Assembly: GCA_023511475.1 (NCBI GenBank)
Contig: JAIMBM010000217.1
Coordinates: 1-5,837 of the forward strand
Origin: Anaerolineae bacterium
GTDB taxonomy: Bacteria > Chloroflexota > Anaerolineae > SpSt-313
Direction: 5' to 3'
DNA: 5,837 nt
The translations under genes were made by a program, and so were the position numbers. The notes beneath the pieces are model-generated. The model did no database searches. It had not been told where the DNA came from and saw only the letters and a list, made by a program, of their open reading frames with translations. Shown in pieces: positions 1 to 5,231 of the stretch. Position 1 is the first letter of the stretch, and each line of letters starts with the position of its first letter.

Positions 1-18
1 TCTCTGAACGGGGGCGAA

Positions 19-33
19 GTGTGGAACCCACAC
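19..33. repeat. Inverted repeat GTGTGG-N3-CCACAC
   Basis: A perfect 6-bp inverted repeat (GTGTGG at 19-24, CCACAC at 28-33) lies about 55 bp upstream of the -35 box. It shares the TGTGG...CCACA core with the inverted repeat at 64-80 but has a shorter spacer. No T-run follows, so it does not look like a terminator. It could be a regulator-binding site or the tail of an upstream transcript. The function is unknown. Confidence 0.4.
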
Positions 34-63
34 GTACGACTCGTCCCGAATTGCGCCGACGAT

Positions 64-80
64 TGTGGGATATGCCCACA
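64..80. promoter_or_regulatory. Operator-like palindrome upstream of the promoter
   Basis: TGTGGGATATGCCCACA is a perfect 6-bp inverted repeat with a 5-base centre, ending 8 bp before the -35 hexamer. That is a usual place for an activator, or for a repressor that occludes RNA polymerase. It carries the same TGTGG/CCACA core as the repeat at 19-33. I do not recognise it as the site of a named regulator. No T-run follows, so a terminator is less likely. Confidence 0.4.
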
Positions 81-88
81 CCTTGTTC

Positions 89-117
89 TTGCCCTCCCGC
101 TCAACCCATGCTATAAT
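89..117 (+). promoter_or_regulatory. Sigma-70/SigA-type promoter
   Basis: A -35 hexamer TTGCCC (89-94, 4 of 6 consensus) is followed by an ideal 17-bp spacer and a perfect -10 hexamer TATAAT (112-117). The predicted transcription start is near 123-126. It is conspicuous because the surroundings are GC-rich. It would drive the structured RNA at about 124-274. By read-through past the terminator it would also drive the ecf-coaX operon, for which no closer promoter is visible. Confidence 0.8.
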
Positions 118-125
118 AGCTTTGC

Positions 126-147
126 CACCGACCCACAACGGGCGGTG
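126..147 (+). other. 5' hairpin of the leader RNA (alternative pairing)
   Basis: CACCG (126-130) pairs with CGGTG (143-147), and CCC (132-134) with GGG (140-142). This gives 8 base pairs with one bulged A and an ACAAC loop at the very 5' end of the predicted transcript. It uses the same bases (140-145) that could pair long-range with 221-226, so the two structures exclude each other. Confidence 0.45.
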
Positions 148-242
148 AGCGTTCCCTGTAGTTCGTGTGGTGTTGTCGCTTGGATCGCGGGTGCGACCGA
201 GACGGCAGGAAGAATGGGTTCCGCCCTTCAGACTTTCCTCCG

Positions 243-274
243 GCCTCCGGAAGCGCCCCGGGGGCTTTTTATTT
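243..274 (+). terminator. Intrinsic terminator before ecfA1
   Basis: An 8-bp stem, GCCTCCGG (243-250) with CCGGGGGC (258-265), one pair being U-G, encloses a 7-nt loop and is followed directly by TTTTTATTT (266-274). This is a textbook rho-independent terminator. It ends 24 nt before the ecfA1 start codon. It therefore either ends an independent small RNA or attenuates transcription of the ecf-coaX operon. Confidence 0.8.
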
Positions 275-298
275 GCCCCTCGCACAAGGATGCGGCGC

Positions 299-1153
299 AT
301 GTCCGACGCTCTGATCCGTGTCGAAGGCGTCACCTTCAGCTACCGGCCGGAGGACCCAACCGCCCCTCCGGCGCTCAAGGATATCAGCCTGACCATCGCC
401 CGCGGCGAGTACGTGGCGATCATTGGCCATAACGGCTCCGGCAAGTCGACGCTGGCGCGCCATCTCAACGCGCTCTTGGTGCCGACCCGCGGCGACGTGT
501 GGGTCGGCCCCTGGAACACGCGCGATGCGCACTCCCGCCGGGACGTCCGCCGCACGGTCGGCATGGTCTTCCAGGTGCCCGATAACCAGATTGTGGCCAC
601 GACGGTGGAGGACGACGTCGCCTTCGGGCCGGAGAACCTCGGCGTGCCGGAGGAAGAGCTGGCCGTGCGTGTGCGCGAGGCGCTGGAGACGGTCGGCCTC
701 TGGGAGGAGCGCCGACGTCCGCCCCATCAGCTCTCCGCCGGCCAGAAGCAGCGCCTGGCCATCGCCGGCGTGATCGCCATGCGGCCAGAGTGCCTGGTGC
801 TGGACGAGGCGACCTCGCTCCTCGACCCGCAGGGCCGGGCGGACCTCCTGGCCACCCTGCGCCGGCTCCACGCCGCGGGCACGACCATCGTGGCCATCAC
901 GCACCACATGGCCGAGGCGACCGAGGCCGATCGCGTCATCATCCTCGAGGCAGGGCGGATCGCCCTCGAAGGCACGCCCCGCGAGGTCTTTGCCCGGGCC
1001 GAGGCCCTCGCGCACCTCGGGCTGGATGTGCCGCCGGTGAGCGCCCTGGCCAACGCCCTGCACCGCCGCCGGCCGGATTTCCCCGCCGGCCTCTTGACCG
1101 TCTCGGAGCTGGCCGACGCGGTCACCGAGCGCTGGACGGAGGCGATGCCGTGA
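299..1153 (+). CDS. ecfA1: ECF transporter ATPase EcfA1
   Basis: This is one of the two nucleotide-binding subunits of an energy-coupling factor vitamin transporter. It acts at the cytoplasmic face, paired with EcfA2 and bound to EcfT. The product is 284 aa, the usual size. Visible motifs are Walker A GHNGSGKST (43-51), Q-loop FQVPDNQ (91-97), signature LSAGQ (145-149), Walker B CLVLDE (165-170) with catalytic Glu170, D-loop LLD (174-176) and switch His202. The run VPDNQIVATTVEDDVAFG is characteristic of EcfA1 rather than EcfA2. A C-terminal domain of about 50 residues follows the ATPase core. The ATG at 299 is chosen because AAGGA (286-290) lies 8 nt upstream; the reading frame opens as far back as 167 but would then run through the RNA and terminator. 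The signature has Ala in place of the usual first Gly of LSGGQ. The stop overlaps the ecfA2 start. Confidence 0.95.
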   Translation: MSDALIRVEGVTFSYRPEDPTAPPALKDISLTIARGEYVAIIGHNGSGKSTLARHLNALLVPTRGDVWVGPWNTRDAHSRRDVRRTVGMVFQVPDNQIVATTVEDDVAFGPENLGVPEEELAVRVREALETVGLWEERRRPPHQLSAGQKQRLAIAGVIAMRPECLVLDEATSLLDPQGRADLLATLRRLHAAGTTIVAITHHMAEATEADRVIILEAGRIALEGTPREVFARAEALAHLGLDVPPVSALANALHRRRPDFPAGLLTVSELADAVTERWTEAMP

Positions 1154-2028
1154 GCGAGCCATTCATCCGTGCGAAGGGCCTCCAGTACACCTACATGGCC
1201 GGCACACCGCTCGCCGTCGAGGCACTGAAGGGGGTTGACCTCGAGGTCTGGCCGGGCGAGGCCATCGGCCTGATCGGGCCGGCGGGCGCGGGCAAGTCGA
1301 CCCTCGTGCAGCACCTCAACGGCCTGCTGCGCCCGCGTGCCCGCGGCCAGCTCTGGATCGACGGGCAGGACATGGGCGACCCGCGGGTCGATGCCCGTCC
1401 CCTGCGGCGACGGATCGGCCTGGCCTTCCAGCGGCCCGAGGACCAGCTCTTCAAGACCCTGGTCGGCGACGACATCGCCTTCGGTCCAAGGCAGCTCGGC
1501 CTGCCGCGGGAGGAGGTCCGCGAGCGCGTACGCTGGGCGATGGAGATGGTCGGGCTGGACTTTGGGGCGTTCGTGGACCGGCCGGTCGTCTCCCTGAGCG
1601 GCGGCGAGCGCCGCCGGGCGGCCATCGCCGGGACGCTGGCGCTGCGACCTTCGACCCTGATCCTTGATGAGGCGACCAGCGGGCTCGATCCCGGCGGCCG
1701 CCGCCAGCTCTTGGACCTCCTGCGGCGCCTGCACCAGGAGGAGGGAACCACCGTCATCCTGGTGACGACGCACATGGAGGACCTCGTCGGCCTCGCCGGG
1801 CGTGTGGTCGTCCTTGCCGGCGGGCGGACGGTCCTCGAAGGCAGCCTGCGGGAGGTGTACGGCCAGGCGGACCTGCTCCGTCGCCACGGCCTCGGCGTGC
1901 CGCAGATGGCCGAGGTCGGTGAGGCGCTGGCGGCGCGGGGATGTCGGCTATCTCGCGTGCCCCTGACGGTGCAAGAGGCCGAGGAGGAGATCGCTCCCCG
2001 GCTGGGGGTGAGCTGTGGAGTCGTTTGA
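1150..2028 (+). CDS. ecfA2: ECF transporter ATPase EcfA2
   Basis: This is the partner ATPase of EcfA1; the two form a head-to-tail dimer that hydrolyses ATP to drive EcfT and the S component. The product is 292 aa. Motifs: Walker A GPAGAGKST (43-51), Q-loop FQRPEDQLF (93-101), signature LSGGE (149-153), Walker B TLILDE (169-174), D-loop SGLD (177-180) and switch His208 in VTTHMED. The FQRPEDQLF and ERRRAAIAG runs are typical of EcfA2. The start is GTG at 1150, which shares GTGA with the ecfA1 stop and has GGAGG (1138-1142) 7 nt upstream, implying translational coupling. An ATG further upstream in the same frame (790) lies inside ecfA1 and gives non-homologous sequence. The 3' end overlaps ecfT by 14 bases. 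All catalytic residues are present. Confidence 0.95.
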   Translation: MSEPFIRAKGLQYTYMAGTPLAVEALKGVDLEVWPGEAIGLIGPAGAGKSTLVQHLNGLLRPRARGQLWIDGQDMGDPRVDARPLRRRIGLAFQRPEDQLFKTLVGDDIAFGPRQLGLPREEVRERVRWAMEMVGLDFGAFVDRPVVSLSGGERRRAAIAGTLALRPSTLILDEATSGLDPGGRRQLLDLLRRLHQEEGTTVILVTTHMEDLVGLAGRVVVLAGGRTVLEGSLREVYGQADLLRRHGLGVPQMAEVGEALAARGCRLSRVPLTVQEAEEEIAPRLGVSCGVV

Positions 2029-2869
2029 GGTCTTTAGGCACGTCACCATCGGGCAGTACCTGCCGGGCGAATCCCTGGTGCACCGGCTGGACCCGCGGGC
2101 CAAGATCACCGTGGTGCTCCTGCTGATCGCAGCGGTGACCTTTAGCACGTCCTATACGGCACACCTGGCGCTGCTCGCCCTGACGCTCGGCCTCATCGCC
2201 CTCGCCAACCTGCCGGTGCGCTACATCGTCTCGGGGGTCAAGCCGGCGCTTCCCTTCATCCTGCTTCTGGCCCTGATGCAGCTGTTCGTCTATGGCGAGG
2301 CGGCGGCGAGCGCGGTCCGCGGCACCGCGGTGCTGTGGCAGTGGGGGGTCCTGCGGGTCACGGCGGGCAGCCTGCGGCTGACGCTGGTGTCGCTGGCGCG
2401 GCTGCTGGAGCTTTTGCTCCTCGTCAGCCTGCTCACGAACGCCACGCCGACGACGAGCCTCACCTACGGCATCGAGAGCATGCTCCGCCCCTTTGCCCGG
2501 CTGGGGTTGCCGGCGCACGAGCTATCGCTCATCGGCACCATCGCCCTGCGCTTTGTGCCGGTGCTCGGGGAGCAGTTCGAGACGATTCTCAAGGCACAGG
2601 CCTCGCGCGGGGCGAACCTGCGGCTCGGCGGACGGCTGCAATTCATCCGCAGCGCGCAGCAGATGGTCGTGCTCCTCGTGCCGCTCTTCCTGAACGCGCT
2701 GCTCCGGGCCGAGGACCTGATCCTCGCGATGGAGGCCCGCTGCTACGGGGGTGGCAGGGGCCGCAGCCACTACGTCCGCCTGCGCCTGCGGGCGCCGGAC
2801 TATGTGGCCATGGCGCTGGCGCTGGTTTTCACGGCGGCCGTCTTGGCCGCCCGGAACGCCCTCCCCTGA
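2015..2869 (+). CDS. ecfT: ECF transporter transmembrane coupling protein EcfT
   Basis: EcfT is the membrane scaffold that links the two ATPases to the S component and transmits ATP-driven motion. The product is 284 aa, near the usual 260-280. The N-terminal TIGQYLPGESLVHRLDPRAK (11-30) is the family hallmark. Hydrophobic segments lie around 31-48, 49-66, 78-94, 122-142 and 262-279. The cytoplasmic coupling region carries the two X-R-X motifs that dock into the ATPase grooves: S-R-G at 197-199 (in KAQASRGA) and A-R-C at 241-243 (in AMEARCYGGG). The start is GTG at 2015, with a G-rich ribosome-binding site (GGGGGTG, 2004-2010), inside the end of ecfA2, so the two are probably translationally coupled. 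Membership of the family is clear. Confidence 0.93.
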   Translation: MESFEVFRHVTIGQYLPGESLVHRLDPRAKITVVLLLIAAVTFSTSYTAHLALLALTLGLIALANLPVRYIVSGVKPALPFILLLALMQLFVYGEAAASAVRGTAVLWQWGVLRVTAGSLRLTLVSLARLLELLLLVSLLTNATPTTSLTYGIESMLRPFARLGLPAHELSLIGTIALRFVPVLGEQFETILKAQASRGANLRLGGRLQFIRSAQQMVVLLVPLFLNALLRAEDLILAMEARCYGGGRGRSHYVRLRLRAPDYVAMALALVFTAAVLAARNALP

Positions 2870-2880
2870 GAGGGCCACAC

Positions 2881-2891
2881 AAGGAGGGAGG
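2881..2891 (+). promoter_or_regulatory. Strong ribosome-binding site of the S-component gene
   Basis: AAGGAGGGAGG is an extended, near-perfect Shine-Dalgarno stretch 6-10 nt before the ATG at 2898. It fixes the start over the in-frame upstream ATG at 2751, which lies inside ecfT. It is the strongest ribosome-binding site in the operon, and this gene is the only one of the four transporter genes separated from its predecessor by a gap. Confidence 0.7.
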
Positions 2892-2897
2892 TCTCAC

Positions 2898-3440
2898 ATG
2901 AACTCGCTTCTCACCATCCGCAGGATCGTCGTGGCCGGGCTCCTGGGTGCCATCACCATCCTGCTGGGCGCGACGCGGGCGGGGTTCATCCCGGTGCCGA
3001 CGCCCCTCGGCGATGCGACCATCATGCACATCCCCGTGATCATCGGGGGGATACTGGATGGCTGGCTGGTCGGTGCCATTCTGGGGCTGTTCTTCGGCAT
3101 CTTTAGCTTTATCCATGCGACGATACCGATGTTCAAGGATCCGCTGGTGGTCTTTTTGCCGCGCATCCTCATCGGGATCACCACGGCGCTGGCGTACCGG
3201 GGGCTGAAGCGCTCGAACGAGGTGGTCGCCGTGATCGTGGCCACGGTGGTCGGCACGCTGACCAACACCGTGGGCGTGCTGGGCATCGGTGTGCTCCGCG
3301 GCTACCTGCCGCTGCCGGCGGCCGTGGGCTTTGGCGTGGCGGCGGCCATCCCGGAGACGATCCTGGCCGCCATTATCGTGGTCGCCGTTGTCCTGGCCTG
3401 GCGGGGCGTGGCGGCGCGGCGACGTACCGCGGACCTGTAG
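2898..3440 (+). CDS. ECF transporter S component, probably pantothenate (PanT-like)
   Basis: This is the substrate-binding membrane subunit of the ECF transporter, 180 aa, as usual for S components. It has about six hydrophobic segments: roughly 9-26, 45-63, 62-76, 84-100, 108-130 and 145-168. The stretch TIMHIPVIIGGILDGWLVGA (41-60) followed by ILGLFFGIFSF matches the DUF3816/PF12822-type S-component signature (family that includes PanT, FolT and relatives). The C-terminal IPETILAAII is also typical. Short basic ends (TIRR, RRR) suggest cytoplasmic termini. It lies 28 nt after ecfT and 16 nt before coaX. Pantothenate is inferred as substrate from co-transcription with pantothenate kinase; the sequence does not itself identify the ligand. 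Another vitamin, or pantetheine, remains possible. Confidence 0.85.
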   Translation: MNSLLTIRRIVVAGLLGAITILLGATRAGFIPVPTPLGDATIMHIPVIIGGILDGWLVGAILGLFFGIFSFIHATIPMFKDPLVVFLPRILIGITTALAYRGLKRSNEVVAVIVATVVGTLTNTVGVLGIGVLRGYLPLPAAVGFGVAAAIPETILAAIIVVAVVLAWRGVAARRRTADL

Positions 3441-3456
3441 TGGAGAAAGGGGTTCT

Positions 3457-4224
3457 ATGCTCCTCTGCATCGACATCGGCAACACCAACATTGTGCTGGG
3501 CCTCTACGATGGCGACAACCTGCACCATCACTGGCGGATCGCCACCGACGCGGACAAGATGGCCGACGAGTACGCCGTGCTCCTCCTGGAGCTCTTTGCC
3601 CTCGGCAATGTGAGCCTCGGCGAGGTGGAGGGCGCCGTTGTGGCCAGCGTGGTGCCGCCCCTCACGAGCACCTTCCAGGAGGTGTGCCAGGCCACCTTTG
3701 GGCGGGCGCCGCTGGTGGTCGACGCGGGGGTCAAGACCGGCGTGCGCATCCGCACCGACAACCCCCGCGAGGTCGGCGCCGACCTCGTCGTCGACGCGGC
3801 AGCCGCCTACCGTCTGTACGGGGGACCGGCCTGCGTGGTGGACTTTGGCACGGCCACCAAGTTCAGCGCCGTCTCCGAGGAGGGCGACTTTTTGGGTTGC
3901 GCCATCGCGCCAGGGCTGCGCATCTCGGCCGAGGCCCTGTACCGCTTCACCGCCAAGCTCCCGCGCATTGACCTGGCAAGGCCGCCATCGGCCATCGGCC
4001 GCAACACCGTGCACAGCATGCAGGCAGGACTGATCTTTGGCTTCACGGACATGGTCGAGGGGATGGTCGCGCGGTTCCGCAAGGAGCTGGGCGACAACAT
4101 GCTGGTCGTCGCGACCGGCGGGCTCGCGCAGCTCATCGCCCAGGAGACGCGCGTCATCAAGATCGTGGACCCCTGGCTGACGCTCAAGGGGCTGCGGATC
4201 ATCTGGGACCTGAACCGCGACTGA
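3457..4224 (+). CDS. coaX: Type III pantothenate kinase CoaX
   Basis: CoaX phosphorylates pantothenate with ATP to 4'-phosphopantothenate, the first step of coenzyme A synthesis, in the cytosol as a dimer; the family needs a monovalent cation. The product is 255 aa, full length. ASKHA-fold motifs: IDIGNTN (5-11) with Asp6, DNPREVGAD (101-109) with Asp109, DFGTATKF (129-136), GCAIAPG (147-153), NTVHSMQAG (183-191), ATGG (219-222) and the terminal DPWLTLKGLRII (238-249). Many family members read GADR and GTATTFD where this protein has GADL and GTATKFS. The ATG at 3457 is chosen because AAAGGGG and GGAG lie just upstream and homology begins at residue 1; the open frame back to 3289 runs inside the S-component gene. 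It is the last gene of the operon, and its 3' end overlaps the convergent lspA-like gene. Confidence 0.96.
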   Translation: MLLCIDIGNTNIVLGLYDGDNLHHHWRIATDADKMADEYAVLLLELFALGNVSLGEVEGAVVASVVPPLTSTFQEVCQATFGRAPLVVDAGVKTGVRIRTDNPREVGADLVVDAAAAYRLYGGPACVVDFGTATKFSAVSEEGDFLGCAIAPGLRISAEALYRFTAKLPRIDLARPPSAIGRNTVHSMQAGLIFGFTDMVEGMVARFRKELGDNMLVVATGGLAQLIAQETRVIKIVDPWLTLKGLRIIWDLNRD

Positions 4225-4984
4225 GCCTCGTCCATACCCGACGAACGGCCCGACCGAGCCTGCGAAGGGGCAGGCGAAGGTCGGGCCATGCGTCAGGGTA
4301 GCACAGGCTTGCCGCGAGGGCGCACCCGCCGCCGATCCACAGCAGGTAGACGTCGGCCAGGTCGGCGACGGGCAGTCCGGGGATGTGGAGATAGTCCAGG
4401 ACCTGGCCGCGCAGCAGGAGGTCACCCGCCTTGCCCAGCGCCCCGGCGAAGAGGCCCAAAAAGGCCGCGTCGGCCCAGGCAACCGGCCGGTCGTGGACGG
4501 CATAGTGCCGGTACCCAAGGACCGAAAGGGGAACCAGCGCCACCGCCAGCGCCGTCACAAACGGCTTGGCGCCGGAGATGGCCAGCATCGTGCCGTACAC
4601 GTTGTACACCGGGTCGATGGCCACAAGCCCCCGCACGGCGGGCAGCGGCCGCGCCTGCGCGACCGTCGCCTCGATCCAGGCCTTGATCGCGAGGTCCGCC
4701 GCGGCGAGGGCCACACCCGCGACCACAAGGGTCGTCAGAGCCGGACGATGCTGACGGCGCTCACAGGCTGCGAGCCCGCAGCTCCCAAGGTAGAGGAGGA
4801 CGGCCGGCCACAGCGCCGCAATCCCCTCGCGCGGGGACCGGAACTGCCCGGCCATCGCCGCGAAGGCGATGTAAGCGGCCCACAGCCCCGGCACCGCCAT
4901 CCCCGGCCAGGTTGGCCAGAGCCAGGTCCAGGGCCGGAGTTGCACCTGCTCCGGGGTCTTGCCATCGTTGGGCTCGTTGGTCAT
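4199..4984 (-). CDS. Signal peptidase II (LspA)-family membrane protein with extra N-terminal helices
   Basis: LspA is the inner-membrane aspartic protease that removes signal peptides from prolipoproteins. The C-terminal half fits: DLAIKAWIE (97-105) matches the DQxxK helix, DPVYNVYGTMLAI (124-136) the N-x-G-x-A-F region, and GALGKAGDLLLRGQVLDY (181-198) the GN-x-x-DR...VVD block. The two catalytic aspartates would be Asp197 and Asp211 (VADLAD), 14 residues apart. The usual FNxAD Asn is replaced by Asp208. The protein has 261 aa against about 150-170 for typical LspA; the extra part is N-terminal, with two hydrophobic segments (about 28-47 and 54-74). The C-terminus is Arg-rich. The ATG at 4984 is chosen because AAGGTG sits 9 nt upstream; an in-frame ATG at 5110 would read through a palindromic repeat. 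It may be a functional LspA or a diverged paralogue. Confidence 0.75.
   Translation of the reverse strand: MTNEPNDGKTPEQVQLRPWTWLWPTWPGMAVPGLWAAYIAFAAMAGQFRSPREGIAALWPAVLLYLGSCGLAACERRQHRPALTTLVVAGVALAAADLAIKAWIEATVAQARPLPAVRGLVAIDPVYNVYGTMLAISGAKPFVTALAVALVPLSVLGYRHYAVHDRPVAWADAAFLGLFAGALGKAGDLLLRGQVLDYLHIPGLPVADLADVYLLWIGGGCALAASLCYPDAWPDLRLPLRRLGRAVRRVWTRLSRGSGPR
4247..4287. other. Long hairpin just past the coaX stop, inside the convergent gene
   Basis: GGCCCGACC (4247-4255) pairs perfectly with GGTCGGGCC (4279-4287). Inside it GCCTGC (4258-4263) pairs with GCAGGC (4270-4275) around a GAAGGG loop. That is 15 base pairs with a small internal loop, starting 22 nt after the coaX stop. No T-run follows, so it is not a standard terminator. 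It may protect the 3' end of the operon mRNA. The same DNA encodes the Arg-rich tail of the LspA-like protein. Confidence 0.6.
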
Positions 4985-5065
4985 TGTGGAGCACACCTTG
5001 TCGGCATTGGTCGTCGCATGCTGCCCGTCGGGAACCGGCCTCTTGCGCCAGGCAGGACCCCCCAG

Positions 5066-5084
5066 TCCCCCCGAAGCGGGGGGA
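5066..5084. repeat. G/C-rich palindrome (element A)
   Basis: TCCCCCCGAAGCGGGGGGA is a perfect 8-bp inverted repeat with a 3-base centre, upstream of the LspA-like gene. Its right side, 5077-5088, recurs in inverted orientation at 5563-5574 (12 identical bases). It also resembles the palindromes at 5138-5193 in design. It looks like a REP-type dispersed palindromic element. No T-run follows on either strand. Confidence 0.55.
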
Positions 5085-5129
5085 TGGGTTCTTTCTTCCT
5101 TTGCGGCCACCTGCCTGTGGGCGCTCGCC

Positions 5130-5209
5130 TCCTCCTATTCCCCCGCGTCGGGGGAACGGTAGGGGGTCCTCCTATTCCCCCGCGTCGGGGGAACGGTAGG
5201 GGGTCCTCC
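5130..5209. repeat. Tandem 37-bp direct repeat, two copies plus 6 bases
   Basis: Units at 5130-5166 and 5167-5203 are identical over all 37 positions, and the first 6 bases of a third copy (5204-5209) follow. Each unit holds the palindrome TTCCCCCGCGTCGGGGGAA (8-bp stem, 3-base centre). Outside it CCTCCTA can pair with TAGGGGG, so each unit folds into a stem of about 15 bp with a small bulge. The pair lies between xseB and the LspA-like gene, starting 23 bp after the xseB stop. Perfect identity suggests recent duplication. It may be a REP-like element or a site for RNA processing; there is no T-run, so not a classical terminator. Confidence 0.7.
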
Positions 5210-5231
5210 CTCCCCAAGGCCGGCACACGCC

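Larger units (their letters stand above)
124..274 (+). ncRNA. Structured small RNA or operon leader; 6S RNA candidate
   Basis: This stretch sits between a strong promoter and an intrinsic terminator, has no credible ORF and is rich in complementary segments. Predicted pairs are GGGCGG (140-145) with CCGCCC (221-226), TTCC-TG (152-158, one C bulged) with CAGGAA (206-211), and GTCGC (175-179) with GCGAC (193-197). Together they make a long rod broken by internal loops, as in 6S RNA. The segment at 152-166, TTCCCTGTAGTTCGT, resembles the TTCCCTG...GTTCGT stretch I recall from cyanobacterial and Gram-positive 6S RNAs. At about 150 nt it is somewhat short for 6S, and its extreme 5' and 3' ends do not pair convincingly. 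It could instead be a transcription-attenuation leader for ecfA1. I saw no TPP, FMN, cobalamin or T-box signature. Confidence 0.5.

Noticed and set aside
167..298. N-terminal extension of EcfA1 to an ATG at 167
   Set aside because: The extra 44 residues would be read from the structured RNA and terminator; the ATG at 299 has a good ribosome-binding site and matches the family N-terminus.
124..298. Known vitamin riboswitch (TPP, FMN, cobalamin, THF) or T-box
   Set aside because: None of the conserved core motifs that I know for these classes can be found in the leader.
19..432. Plus-strand frame of 137 aa over the promoter and RNA
   Set aside because: It runs through the promoter, the terminator and the start of ecfA1 in another frame and has no homology signal.
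727..1887. Long minus-strand open frame (386 aa) opposite ecfA1/ecfA2
   Set aside because: It is the complement of two ATPase genes with complete Walker motifs, and has no ribosome-binding site or family signature.
3373..4518. Long minus-strand open frame (381 aa) opposite coaX
   Set aside because: It is antisense to coaX, which has full family motifs. The translation is low-complexity with no recognisable domain, as expected in GC-rich shadow frames.
4985..5110. N-terminal extension of the LspA-like protein to an ATG at 5110
   Set aside because: It would translate through palindrome A into hydrophilic low-complexity sequence; the ATG at 4984 has AAGGTG upstream.
5130..5209. CRISPR array
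   Set aside because: The 37-bp units are directly adjacent with no spacers, there are only two, and no cas gene is present.
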